From assembly GCF_001429295.1 (NCBI RefSeq), contig NZ_LMJL01000010.1, positions 156,971 through 220,970 of the forward strand: 64,000 nucleotides of DNA, in the 5' to 3' direction. Shown here piece by piece: positions 33,990-43,553 of this stretch. Below the pieces are notes generated by a model. It did no database searches. It saw only the letters and a program-made list of their open reading frames with translations, and had not been told where the DNA came from. The position numbers and the translations under genes were made by a program. Origin of the DNA: Flavobacterium sp. Root935. GTDB lineage: Bacteria; Bacteroidota; Bacteroidia; Flavobacteriales; Flavobacteriaceae. The first letter of the stretch is position 1; each line of letters begins with the position of its first letter.

Positions 33990-35531
33990 TTATTGTATTT
34001 CGTAAATTACTGGAGCAGTTCTTGGCAATAAATAACTACCTGCACCTACCAGTTTAGTTTTAATTTCAGAAATAGTAACTTGGTCTCCTTTACCTGCTCT
34101 TGAAAGTACTTGTTTACATTGTGCATTCATTTTGTTTCCTGAAACAACAACTGTAGGTTGTCCAGCAATTTTCATATTGAATCCAACAACATCTAAACCA
34201 ACCTCAAAATCAAAATCAAGAAGTTTAGCTCCAATAGTAGCAATCTCAAGGTTAGATTTAGGTCCTTTTACAACACCCATTTCTCCTCTAATTGTTCCTG
34301 TTGGACCAGGAATACCTTTAATTCTGAATGTTTTCTTGTCTGTTACTTTATCACCGTTTGGTAATGTACCAGTTACAGAAATTGTAGCTTCAGTACCTTG
34401 ACCTGGGCTCATGTTATATTTTCCTGGTTTTCCAGCTGAAGATAATCCTGGAGCACTAGCAACGATTTTGTTAGCATCAACACCAGCGAATGATACAGAG
34501 ATTGGGTTAACAACTCCTCTATATACAACATTCATTTTATCTGCAGAAATTGTAGCAGAGTTTGGTCTTGGAACTACAACATATTTTCCAGAGAATTTTA
34601 ATGGAATATTTTTTCCATCTTCTAAGAAAGTAAATTGCCCATTGATATCTTGTTCTCCAACTCCACCAGCAGTTAAAGAGATAACAGCTTGTCCGTTTAC
34701 GATTTGTCCTGGACCTTGGAATGAAGTAGGTTTAGTGTTTTCGTCATAACGACCTAAAACAACTTTACCTGTAACTTTTTCACCTTGGAAATATGCATTT
34801 TTGTCTAAAACAACAATTGCTTGATAATTACTGTAAGAAGCAGCAGCAACTGCAGCTTTTCCTAATGCGCTGTTATAAACATCAGTTTCAACTTTTTTAA
34901 CATCATTCTGCCAAGTTGAAAGTTTTGCAGCAGATGCGATTGCAGGAAAACCTTTGAAGTGATAAGCTAAATACTTTTCTTTAATTCCTTCTTTGTTTTT
35001 CACATCAGAAACATCAAATTTCTTTTCAACCTCAGCAATAATTGCTGCGTATTTTTTGTCTGTTCCTAAAGCACCTTTAATATCTGCTTTGTATTTTTCG
35101 ATTTTAGAAATAATTTCGTTACCTTTTTTAGTGTAACCGTCTCCTGTAAACCAGTCGTCGATATTATCTCCTCTATCCATTGACTCATAAGGCATTTTTC
35201 CAGTTTCTTTATCAACTTCGAAACCTTTAACTGCCTGAGCTTTTAAAGTAGCTATATAATCATAAAAATCTTTTGTAATTGCTTCAACTTTATGAGCTGT
35301 AACTGCAGCAATAGCGAATTCTCCTTTTGCTTCAGCAGCTTTTTGATCTAAAGATGTTAATAAACCTGCATTTGTTTCTGTTGAACTTGTATTTGCACTT
35401 TCAAATTTTTCATTCATCAAACCAAAAGCAGAAATAACTTCTTTTGATACGTTCATTGCTAACATTGCGATGAAAACCAGATACATCAGGTTAATCATCT
35501 TCTGTCTAGGGGTTAATTTTCCTCCTGCCAT
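33990..35531 (-). CDS. gldM: GldM, T9SS motor shaft protein
   Basis: The 513-residue protein begins MAGGKLTPRQKMINLMYLVFIAMLAMNVSKEVISAFG, a short cytoplasmic stretch plus one membrane helix (about residues 13-32). A long periplasmic region follows: a helical part to about 220, then repeated Ig-like beta domains. GldM with GldL makes the proton-driven motor of gliding and T9SS export, and its periplasmic arm reaches the GldKN ring. The length matches the family. It sits between gldL (51 bases upstream) and gldN. Confidence 0.96.
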   Translation of the reverse strand: MAGGKLTPRQKMINLMYLVFIAMLAMNVSKEVISAFGLMNEKFESANTSSTETNAGLLTSLDQKAAEAKGEFAIAAVTAHKVEAITKDFYDYIATLKAQAVKGFEVDKETGKMPYESMDRGDNIDDWFTGDGYTKKGNEIISKIEKYKADIKGALGTDKKYAAIIAEVEKKFDVSDVKNKEGIKEKYLAYHFKGFPAIASAAKLSTWQNDVKKVETDVYNSALGKAAVAAASYSNYQAIVVLDKNAYFQGEKVTGKVVLGRYDENTKPTSFQGPGQIVNGQAVISLTAGGVGEQDINGQFTFLEDGKNIPLKFSGKYVVVPRPNSATISADKMNVVYRGVVNPISVSFAGVDANKIVASAPGLSSAGKPGKYNMSPGQGTEATISVTGTLPNGDKVTDKKTFRIKGIPGPTGTIRGEMGVVKGPKSNLEIATIGAKLLDFDFEVGLDVVGFNMKIAGQPTVVVSGNKMNAQCKQVLSRAGKGDQVTISEIKTKLVGAGSYLLPRTAPVIYEIQ

Positions 35532-35582
35532 TTTTTTCTAATTAGTTCTTTATTAATAAATTTAATATTAGTTAAAAACTAA

Positions 35583-36230
35583 TTATCCTTTGTTACTCAT
35601 TGCAGAAAGCATACCACCGTAAACACTGTTTAAAGAAGCAATGTTTGCAGTCATAGATTGCATTTGCTCTTTTAATTTAGAAGCGTTTTCAGCGATTTCT
35701 TTGTTAGCTTCAGCGTTTCTAGAAGCGCTTTCTAACTGTACTTTATATAGACTGTTTAATGATTCCATTTGAGCAGCAGCAACAGATAATTCTTCAGAAT
35801 ATTTCTTTTGACCTGCGATTGAATCTACAGTTGGAGCAATTCCTTTAGCAGCAGATTCGAAGTTTTTGATGCTGTTTCCTAAACTTGACATTAATTCACC
35901 GTCAATTTTAGCTTCTTTTAATAATGTGTCTAATTTTTGAGATAATAATCCTTGAGCTTCAGTTGGAGCTTCAACTTTAACCTCTTTTTTTCTAGCTTGT
36001 CCGTTAGCTAATTCAGGGTAAACAAGAGTCCAATCTAACTCGTCTTCAACAGGTTCGAAAGCAGAAAGTGCAAAGATTAACGCCTCAGTAACCAATCCTA
36101 CTGAAAGCATAACTGTTCCTGTTAATGGTCCAATTTCAAAGTGAGTAATTTTGAATAAAGCTCCAACGATTACCACTGCCGCTCCCATACCATAAGCGAA
36201 ATTCATTGCTTTTTTACTTAATAATGCCAT
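35583..36230 (-). CDS. gldL: GldL, T9SS motor membrane protein
   Basis: The 215-residue protein has two membrane helices near residues 9-24 and 35-55 (MNFAYGMGAAVVIVGALFKITHF and TVMLSVGLVTEALIFALSAF). A long soluble helical C-terminus follows, with a Gln/Lys-rich coiled coil (residues 140-205). A Glu in the second helix (TEALIF) is the residue known in the family as needed for proton-driven rotation of GldM. The size is typical. Gene order gldK-L-M-N is kept, 60 bases after gldK. Confidence 0.96.
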   Translation of the reverse strand: MALLSKKAMNFAYGMGAAVVIVGALFKITHFEIGPLTGTVMLSVGLVTEALIFALSAFEPVEDELDWTLVYPELANGQARKKEVKVEAPTEAQGLLSQKLDTLLKEAKIDGELMSSLGNSIKNFESAAKGIAPTVDSIAGQKKYSEELSVAAAQMESLNSLYKVQLESASRNAEANKEIAENASKLKEQMQSMTANIASLNSVYGGMLSAMSNKG

Positions 36231-36290
36231 AATACTTTTTTTTTAGGTTTTAATTTAAATAGATTTGTTGGATATTGATAAAATTATAAA

Positions 36291-37691
36291 TTACTTTCTT
36301 TTGTTAGAGCTTCCAGTTACTTGAGTTCCCATGTAATCTTGTACAGTTCTAAATCCGATATAACTTCTAGCTGAATCAGCATATTCGTGGTCACGAGTAC
36401 TAACTTGTAAGAAGTAAGCAACATCTTTCCAAGAACCTCCACGAACCACTTTTCTTTGATTTTTACCATCAATTACGTTTGGATTCATTGTTGAAACATA
36501 TTCGTAAGCATTTGGATTATAAGCTGAATCAGTCCATTCTGAAACGTTTCCTGCCATGTTATATAATCCGTAACCATTTACGTCGTATGATTTCGCTTCA
36601 ACAGTATATAAAGCCTCATCAGCAGCATAATCTCCTCTGCTTGGCTTAAAGTTTGCTAAGAAACAACCTCTATCGCTTTTAGTGTAAGGACCTCCCCAAG
36701 GATAAGTAGCAGATTCTAGACCACCTCTTGCAGCATACTCCCATTCTGCTTCAGTTGGTAATCTGAAAGCATTAACTAAGTCACGCCCTTTTTTCTTAGA
36801 TTTGATATAACTATTTTTATTTAAAGTTCTCCAAGCACAAAATGCTTTTGCTTGTTTCCAAGTCACACCTACTACAGGATATTCTCCATAAGCTTTGTGC
36901 CAGAAATAATCATTATGCATTGGCTCATTATATGAGTAAGCAAAATCTTTAATCCAAACTGCAGTATCAGGATAAACATTTACCTGTTCTGTTTTTACGA
37001 AATCACTTCTTTTTCCAACTTTAGCTTTTGCAGCAGCTTGAATATCCATCCAAGAATAACGGAATTTCAATTTATTTACATCAATTGTTCTTAAACCATT
37101 GTATGATTCTTCAATTGGTAAATACATAGAGTCCATTACTTCAGCATAATACTCATCTGGATACGCTTTTGTATCTTTAATTAGTTTAACTTTTCTGTTT
37201 AATTTTCTTCCAGCATATGGATCATCTTTTGTACCAACACTATAATAGTTATCGTACATATATTTATCATAAGCTGTCATTTTTTCTGGATCAGAATCGT
37301 TGAAAGCATAGTCAGAAATACTTCCGCCTTTTTTTCCTTTTCCGTCAGTAGCTTTCTGTCCTGTCTCATCAGCCAAGATTGCTAAACGAACTCTCATTGT
37401 AGAATCTTTTACCCACTCTACGAATTGACGGTACTCACTATTTGTAATCTCAGTTTCATCCATATAAAATGAACGAACAGTTACAGTTTTAGTTGGAGCA
37501 TCTTCTACGTTAGCTAAATCAGCATCTGATTTACCCATAATAAAAGATCCACCCGGAACTAATGTCATTCCATAAGGCTTCTCGGGATGCCATTTCCCTC
37601 CTGTAACACCAACTAATTCACCTTTGTCACCTGACTTACCACAGCTGATTACTAGTGTTAACATTGCTGCAAATGCAATAAACTTCTTCAT
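36291..37691 (-). CDS. gldK: GldK, T9SS ring lipoprotein
   Basis: The 466-residue protein starts with a lipoprotein signal peptide (MKKFIAFAAMLTLVISCGKSG, lipobox Cys17). It has a FGE-sulfatase/SUMF1-like fold: PGGSFIMGKSDADL near residue 46, RLPTEAEWEYAARGG near 313, NMAGNVSEWTDSAY near 382 and RKVVRGGSWKD near 411. The family member is not an enzyme but the outer-membrane-associated ring subunit that binds GldN. It is the first gene of the gld block, after a 263-base gap. Confidence 0.96.
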   Translation of the reverse strand: MKKFIAFAAMLTLVISCGKSGDKGELVGVTGGKWHPEKPYGMTLVPGGSFIMGKSDADLANVEDAPTKTVTVRSFYMDETEITNSEYRQFVEWVKDSTMRVRLAILADETGQKATDGKGKKGGSISDYAFNDSDPEKMTAYDKYMYDNYYSVGTKDDPYAGRKLNRKVKLIKDTKAYPDEYYAEVMDSMYLPIEESYNGLRTIDVNKLKFRYSWMDIQAAAKAKVGKRSDFVKTEQVNVYPDTAVWIKDFAYSYNEPMHNDYFWHKAYGEYPVVGVTWKQAKAFCAWRTLNKNSYIKSKKKGRDLVNAFRLPTEAEWEYAARGGLESATYPWGGPYTKSDRGCFLANFKPSRGDYAADEALYTVEAKSYDVNGYGLYNMAGNVSEWTDSAYNPNAYEYVSTMNPNVIDGKNQRKVVRGGSWKDVAYFLQVSTRDHEYADSARSYIGFRTVQDYMGTQVTGSSNKRK

Positions 37692-37954
37692 ATAAATTTG
37701 GGATTATCTATTCATTATTAAAAGTCCGTAAACGTATTTATTATTTATCTAAAAAACAATACTACTTGCGAAATTTATTTTACCGTTCAAAAATAATGTT
37801 AAATAAAATAAAAAAAAAATATTTTATCGATAAACTGTGTCAAAAAATCGATGTAAAACGTTAATTTTTATGGTTTATAACAATATTCTTACTAATTTAT
37901 TTTAACTTTTTTTAATTAATTTTAAAAATTTAAGATTCCGCTTAAATTTTCTCG

Positions 37955-39106
37955 CTACAAAGCGTTTTTTCGCTGTGCTTTCCACCATCTTTCTGGCAAT
38001 TCTTGATTACAAGCTGACAAATATTCGTCATAAGAACAGGGTAATAACGTATTTCTTTTTAATTTATTGTTGCCATTTGATTCAAAAGGAATTTCTATCC
38101 ACCAACGGTCAGTTTTATCACTTTTATAGAAAATCAATTCTTCATCTTCAAGAGGCACTATATATTTTAAATAGTTAGCACGGCTTCCAAATGGATATTC
38201 TTTTGAGCGATAATGATAACCTTCAATAAAATACCATACAATTTGTGAAATTATTACCGATTCTGCCATTGTACTATTGTGATTGAAGATTCCAAAAGAG
38301 GATACTTTATCACTAATTCCAGCGTATCTTGACAAAGCACAAATTTCTTTCCCATTAAATCCGTTCGGCTCAAAAGTAACAGTATTTCCTGAAGCAGAAG
38401 ACTTTACAGAGTTCAAATCGATACTAACTAAATCTGCATCTCTAAAAACCGGTTCTGCTAAGGTTATTTTATTTGAAATTTCTCCCAGACGATATGCATC
38501 AAAAAATAACTTTTCGATCAAATCAATTTCTTCTTGAGAATTATAATAGGTCTGATATCCTATATTACAATAATTAAAAAGGTTATTTGGCTCATCAATA
38601 ATAATTTTCGTCAGGTACGAATTAGCTGATACTGACTCATTTTCCTTTCCGAAATCAAACCTATTATCAACAGCAACCAAGTTAACCATTTGCTCTAGAT
38701 CGTCATAAGCACGATACAAAGCATACGTTAAATCTTGAGAACCTCCCAGGACTATAGGAATGACTTTATTCTTAATTAATGCAGCTGTAACTTTCTTCAC
38801 TGCAAAATAAGTATCCTCTACTGAATCTCCGGCAAGTATATCTCCTAAATCGGCAATCGATGCATCCCAGTTGCCTGGAAACATTCCATATAGCTTTTTA
38901 CGTACCGCCGAAAGATTAACTTCATTAACCATATTAATGTTGGTACGATCTTCTAAAACACCAACTATGGCTATATTAATTTTTTCAATATCAGGAAACT
39001 GATCTTGGGTGTGAAAGACAACTTTACTCCCAAGCTCTTGTGAAGACAGTGCGCTGACGAATTTTACAATCGCATCATTAACTGGTTCTAGAAAATCAAA
39101 TTCCAT
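37955..39106 (-). CDS. Ureohydrolase (arginase/agmatinase)-fold protein with degenerate metal site
   Basis: The 383-residue protein has the arginase-fold motifs at the right spacing but with changes. GGSQD (121-125) stands for GGxH, DNRFD (147-151) for DAHxD and SIDLNSVKSS (228-237) for SxDxDxxDP. Three of the six usual manganese ligands are lost (Gln124, Arg149 and Asn232 in place of His, His and Asp), so normal arginase or formimidoylglutamase activity is unlikely. An extra C-terminal stretch of 90 residues is Trp/Tyr-rich. It lies upstream of gldK and 6 bases after topA, so it may have taken on a binding or structural role. Function is unknown. Confidence 0.8.
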   Translation of the reverse strand: MEFDFLEPVNDAIVKFVSALSSQELGSKVVFHTQDQFPDIEKINIAIVGVLEDRTNINMVNEVNLSAVRKKLYGMFPGNWDASIADLGDILAGDSVEDTYFAVKKVTAALIKNKVIPIVLGGSQDLTYALYRAYDDLEQMVNLVAVDNRFDFGKENESVSANSYLTKIIIDEPNNLFNYCNIGYQTYYNSQEEIDLIEKLFFDAYRLGEISNKITLAEPVFRDADLVSIDLNSVKSSASGNTVTFEPNGFNGKEICALSRYAGISDKVSSFGIFNHNSTMAESVIISQIVWYFIEGYHYRSKEYPFGSRANYLKYIVPLEDEELIFYKSDKTDRWWIEIPFESNGNNKLKRNTLLPCSYDEYLSACNQELPERWWKAQRKNAL

Positions 39107-39112
39107 CTATAC

Positions 39113-41629
39113 TTATTTCTTTTTAGCAGCTGTTTTTTTAGCTGGTGCTTTTTTAGCAGTTGTTGTTTTTTTAGCTGCCGTTTTCTTTGCAGGTGTTTTA
39201 GCAGCAATCATTTCTTGAACTTGAGCTAATGTCAATTGCGATGCATCAACATCTTTACTCAACTCAATTTTGATTTTTCCTTTTAGAATTACAGAACGTC
39301 CCCAACGGGCTTTTTCTACTACAATTCCTTCATCTTCCCAATTATGAATAACTTTATCGATGTTTTTCTGAAGTTTTTCTTCAATAAGTTCTTCAACATC
39401 TGATTGTGATAAATTATCAAAATTGTATTTCTTATTCACATTAATAAAAAGACCATTCCATTTGATGAATGGACCAAAACGCCCCACTCCTTTTTGAACT
39501 GCTTCTCCTTTATAAACTGCAATCGGCGCATCTGCAAGTGCTTTTTCGTCGATTAACTCTTTTGCTCTTTCTTTAGAAACACTTAACGGATCTTCTCCTC
39601 TTGGCAACGAAATAAAAACGCTTCCGTGACGAACGTAAGGTCCATAACGACCGTTACTTACTTCTACTTCTTCACCTTTATATTCACCTAAACTCTTTGG
39701 AAGTAAAAATAAATTTAGAGCTTCTTCGAGTGTAATGTTTCCAATATTTTGATCTGCCATTAAGCTGGCAAACTTTTTATCCTCATCATCCGCTTCTCCA
39801 ATTTGAGCCATTGGTCCAAATTTTCCTAAACGAACAGATACTTGTCTTCCATCTGCATCTTTTCCTAAAATTCTCTCGCCGCTTTCACGTTCAGCATTTG
39901 CTTCAACTTCTTTCACATTTGGATGAAATTGGTTGTAAAACTCCTGCATCATTTTAGCCCAGTCGATATTTCCTTCAGCAATTTCGTCAAAATCCTGTTC
40001 TACTTTTGCCGTGAAATTATAATCTAGAATGTTTCCGAAATTTTTCACTAAGAAATCAGTAACAATAGTTCCGATATCAGTTGGAACTAATTTTCCTTTA
40101 TCTGAACCTGTGTTTTCTTTCAGCAGTTTTTCTCCTACTTTACTGTTTTGCAAAGTAAGTTGTGTATAATTACGCTCCTGACCTTCAAGCGTTCCTTTTT
40201 CAACATAATTTCTATTGATAATTGTTGAAATTGTAGGTGCATAAGTAGAAGGACGGCCAATTCCAAGTTCCTCAAGTTTTTTTACTAAAGAAGCCTCAGT
40301 GTAACGTGCCGGCGGTCTTGAATATCGTTCTGTAGCTGTAATATAATTGTTTACTAACTTTTCGTTTACTTTTAATGCAGGAAGCATTCCTTCTTGTTCT
40401 TCTTCGTCATCATCATGACCCTCAAGATATACTTTTAAGAAACCTTCAAAAAGCAAAACTTCTCCAGAGGCTGTAAAAATTTCACTGTGATTATCTGCTT
40501 CAATTTTCAAATTTGTTCTTTCCAACTGTGCGTCGCTCATTTGAGAAGCCAGAGTTCTTTTCCAGATCAAATCGTATAAACGAGCCTGATCACGATCGAT
40601 ATTTACTGTATGACGAGACATATCAGTCGGACGAATTGCTTCGTGGGCTTCTTGAGCTCCTTTGTTTTTATTAGCAAAAACACGAGGTTTTGAATATTCT
40701 TTTCCGTACGATTTTATGATTTCAGCTTCTGCGGCATCCATTGCTTCTTTAGAAAGATTTACCGAGTCGGTTCTCATATAAGTAATAAGTCCGGCTTCGT
40801 ATAGGCGCTGTGCTAACTGCATTGTGATTCCAACAGGCAAATACAATTTTCTTGCTGCCTCTTGTTGAAGCGTAGAAGTTGTAAAAGGAGATGTTGGAGA
40901 TTTTTTGGTAGGTTTTGTTTCTAAATCAGCTACCTTATATTTAGAACCGATGTTTTGATTTAAGAAATCTTCGGCTTCTTTTTTTGTATTGAAGTTTTTT
41001 GGCAGCTTTGCCTTGAAAACCTTTCCTGCTTCATTTACAAACTCTGCAACTATAGAATAAGATGCAACTGCAGTAAAGTTTTGAATTTCGCGTTCTCTTT
41101 CTACAATCAAACGAACAGAAACAGATTGTACACGACCAGCAGAAAGTCCGCCTTTAATTTTTCTCCATAAAACTGGAGATAATTCGTATCCTACTAAACG
41201 GTCTAATACTCTTCTAGCCTGTTGCGCATTTACTAAGTTGTAATCAATTTCTCTTGGATTATCGATTGCTTTTAGAATCGCAGATTTTGTAATCTCGTGA
41301 AATACAATTCTTTTGGTTTTTTTAGTATCTAATTTCAGTTCTTCCGCCAAGTGCCAAGAAATAGCCTCTCCCTCGCGGTCCTCATCGCTTGCTAACCAAA
41401 CCATTTCGGCATTTTTAGATAGTGTCTTAAGTTTACTTACCAAAGCTTTTTTATCCGGAGAAACTTCATATTTAGGTTTAAAACCATTCTCTACATCTAC
41501 TCCTATTTCTTTGGATGGTAAGTCTGCTATGTGACCATAACTTGACTCCACCTGAAAATCGCTCCCAAGAAATTTCTCGATCGTTTTCGCCTTTGCAGGT
41601 GACTCCACTATTACTAAATTCTTTGCCAT
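39113..41629 (-). CDS. topA: DNA topoisomerase I
   Basis: The product is 838 residues from the ATG at 41629, giving MAKNLVIVESPAKAKTIEKF, the usual TOPRIM start. The longer frame from 41650 adds seven residues without family likeness. The TOPRIM acidic motif DEDREGEAI, the active-site region GLITYMRTDS (catalytic Tyr) and three C-terminal repeats with (R/K)xGxxGP, plus a Lys/Ala-rich tail (AKKTAAKK repeats), are all present. The enzyme relaxes negative supercoils in the nucleoid. A TACTTTTG element on the minus strand (41648-41655) lies just before the chosen start. The ureohydrolase-like gene follows 6 bases later. Confidence 0.96.
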   Translation of the reverse strand: MAKNLVIVESPAKAKTIEKFLGSDFQVESSYGHIADLPSKEIGVDVENGFKPKYEVSPDKKALVSKLKTLSKNAEMVWLASDEDREGEAISWHLAEELKLDTKKTKRIVFHEITKSAILKAIDNPREIDYNLVNAQQARRVLDRLVGYELSPVLWRKIKGGLSAGRVQSVSVRLIVEREREIQNFTAVASYSIVAEFVNEAGKVFKAKLPKNFNTKKEAEDFLNQNIGSKYKVADLETKPTKKSPTSPFTTSTLQQEAARKLYLPVGITMQLAQRLYEAGLITYMRTDSVNLSKEAMDAAEAEIIKSYGKEYSKPRVFANKNKGAQEAHEAIRPTDMSRHTVNIDRDQARLYDLIWKRTLASQMSDAQLERTNLKIEADNHSEIFTASGEVLLFEGFLKVYLEGHDDDEEEQEGMLPALKVNEKLVNNYITATERYSRPPARYTEASLVKKLEELGIGRPSTYAPTISTIINRNYVEKGTLEGQERNYTQLTLQNSKVGEKLLKENTGSDKGKLVPTDIGTIVTDFLVKNFGNILDYNFTAKVEQDFDEIAEGNIDWAKMMQEFYNQFHPNVKEVEANAERESGERILGKDADGRQVSVRLGKFGPMAQIGEADDEDKKFASLMADQNIGNITLEEALNLFLLPKSLGEYKGEEVEVSNGRYGPYVRHGSVFISLPRGEDPLSVSKERAKELIDEKALADAPIAVYKGEAVQKGVGRFGPFIKWNGLFINVNKKYNFDNLSQSDVEELIEEKLQKNIDKVIHNWEDEGIVVEKARWGRSVILKGKIKIELSKDVDASQLTLAQVQEMIAAKTPAKKTAAKKTTTAKKAPAKKTAAKKK

Positions 41630-41810
41630 TGCTCTATTTTTCTGCAACAAAAGTATCTATTTTTTTTAAATATTAACCTTGCTAATGAATTTTTGAAGTA
41701 TTTTGATATTATGAAACTTAAAATTGCAGATTTATCTGTAATAATCTCGATAATATATATAGGTATAACTTTTAATCGATTATGACCTATTAAATGTGCT
41801 TTTAAATTTT

Positions 41811-41934
41811 AGTCCCGAAGCCTCGGGATAGATTTTAGATTTTAGATTTTAGATTTTAGATTTTACTTAAAAAAAAGCTTTAGCTTTTTTCTGGGATTCT
41901 TTCAATCTGCAATCTATCCCGAGGCTTCGGAACT
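41811..41934. repeat. Long inverted repeat with heptad tandem repeats
   Basis: The left arm 41811-41834 and right arm 41911-41934 are complementary with one mismatch. Between them lie about five AGATTTT heptads (41830-41865) and a small AAAAAGCT/AGCTTTTT hairpin. The structure fills the gap between topA and miaB. It can act as a terminator or as a repeat-derived element. Confidence 0.7.
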
Positions 41935-41961
41935 AAAATCTAAAATTTCTCCTCTGCCATC

Positions 41962-41992
41962 TTGTCATATGATCGTATTTACGCTATCTTTG
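41962..41992 (+). promoter_or_regulatory. Promoter of miaB
   Basis: TTG (41962-41964) and TATCTTTG (41985-41992) are 20 bases apart and match the Bacteroidota consensus. The start codon of miaB is 17 bases further on. Confidence 0.7.
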
Positions 41993-42009
41993 CACTTTGA
42001 AATTTTACA

Positions 42010-43455
42010 ATGGAAAAGATTATTGAAGAAAGCAAGCAGGGCGAAAGTCTTGTTTTAGAAAATAAACCTGAGAATACTAAAAAACTTTTTATAGAAAGTT
42101 ACGGCTGTGCGATGAATTTTTCGGACAGTGAAGTCGTAGCTTCCATTTTGTCTGACGGAGGATATAACACAACTTCTGTTCTAGAAGAAGCCGATTTGGT
42201 TTTGGTTAACACCTGTTCTATTCGAGACAAGGCTGAGCAGACTATTCGCAAGCGTTTAGAGAAATATAATGCCGTAAAACGCACGAATCCAAAAATGAAA
42301 GTGGGCGTTTTGGGCTGTATGGCCGAGCGTTTAAAAAGTCAGTTTCTGGAAGAAGAAAAAATAGTTGATCTTGTTGTTGGCCCTGATGCTTATAAAGATC
42401 TTCCAAATTTATTGGCTGAAGTTGAAGAAGGACGTGACGCCATTAATGTAATTTTATCAAAAGAAGAAACTTACGGAGATATTTCGCCTGTTCGTTTAAT
42501 GAGTAACGGAATCACAGCTTTGGTTTCGATCACTCGCGGATGCGATAATATGTGTACCTTCTGTGTTGTACCTTTTACGCGCGGTCGTGAACGCAGCCGT
42601 GAGCCGCAAAGTATTATGGCTGAAATTCAGGATTTATGGAATAAAGGTTTTAAAGAAATTACGCTTTTAGGCCAAAATGTGGACAGTTATCTTTGGTACG
42701 GCGGCGGTTTGAAAAAAGATTTTGTAAATGCTTCTGAAATGCAAAAAGCTACTGCAGTCGATTTTGACCAATTATTAGAAATGGTTGCGGTTGGTTTTCC
42801 TAAAATGCGTATTAGATTTTCGACTTCTAATCCGCAGGATATGCACGAAAGTATTTTACACGTTATTGCGAAATATCCAAATATCTGTAAACATATTCAC
42901 TTACCGGTTCAATCTGGAAGTAACAGAATTCTGAAAGAAATGAATCGTCTGCACACGCGTGAAGAATACATGGCTTTGATTGACAAAATTAGAGCGATTG
43001 TTCCAGATGCATCAATTTCGCAGGATATGATTGCCGGTTTTCCAACAGAAACAGAAGAGGATCACCAAGACACTATGAGTTTAATGGAATATGTAAAATA
43101 TAATTTCGGTTATATGTATTCATATTCTGAACGCCCAGGAACTTTGGCCGGAAGAAAAATGAAAGATGATGTTGAAGAAGAAACAAAAGCCAGAAGATTA
43201 CAGGAAATTGTCGATTTACAACAAAAACACGCTTGGTTTAGAAGTGAGGAATTTGTGGGCAAAACGGTTGAAGTTTTAGTAGAAAAAGTTTCTAAAAAAT
43301 CTAAAGATGAATTCTCTGGAAGAAATTCTCAAAGTATAACGGTAGTTTTCCCAAAAGAAAATTACAAAATTGGAGATTTCGTAAACGTAAAAATCACAAG
43401 CTGTACTTCAGGAACTTTAAAAGGCGAAGCTGTCGGATTAAGTGAGATGAATTAA
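42010..43455 (+). CDS. miaB: tRNA-2-methylthio-N6-dimethylallyladenosine synthase
   Basis: The 481-residue protein has the MTTase layout: N-terminal cluster Cys33, Cys69 and Cys103, the radical-SAM motif CDNMCTFC (Cys178, Cys182, Cys185), and a C-terminal TRAM domain from about residue 415. It adds a methylthio group to i6A37 of tRNAs reading UNN codons. Length and motifs are normal, with an N-terminal extension of about 24 residues. A clear promoter precedes it. The sigma-54 activator gene follows after a 98-base gap with heptad repeats. Confidence 0.96.
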   Translation: MEKIIEESKQGESLVLENKPENTKKLFIESYGCAMNFSDSEVVASILSDGGYNTTSVLEEADLVLVNTCSIRDKAEQTIRKRLEKYNAVKRTNPKMKVGVLGCMAERLKSQFLEEEKIVDLVVGPDAYKDLPNLLAEVEEGRDAINVILSKEETYGDISPVRLMSNGITALVSITRGCDNMCTFCVVPFTRGRERSREPQSIMAEIQDLWNKGFKEITLLGQNVDSYLWYGGGLKKDFVNASEMQKATAVDFDQLLEMVAVGFPKMRIRFSTSNPQDMHESILHVIAKYPNICKHIHLPVQSGSNRILKEMNRLHTREEYMALIDKIRAIVPDASISQDMIAGFPTETEEDHQDTMSLMEYVKYNFGYMYSYSERPGTLAGRKMKDDVEEETKARRLQEIVDLQQKHAWFRSEEFVGKTVEVLVEKVSKKSKDEFSGRNSQSITVVFPKENYKIGDFVNVKITSCTSGTLKGEAVGLSEMN

Positions 43456-43553
43456 AAAAATTAGTTTCAGGTTTCAAGTTTCAGGTTCTTTGCGTAACTT
43501 GAAACTTGAAACAAAATACAAGCCAGCTCAATAAAACTTGAAACAAAAAATAC
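43456..43553. repeat. Heptad repeats between miaB and the sigma-54 activator
   Basis: TTTCAGG and TTTCAAG copies (43463-43485) are followed by inverted CTTGAAA copies (43497-43513, 43529-43540). The arms can pair to form a hairpin. The same design, with slightly different heptads, occurs at 13441-13497. Confidence 0.55.
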
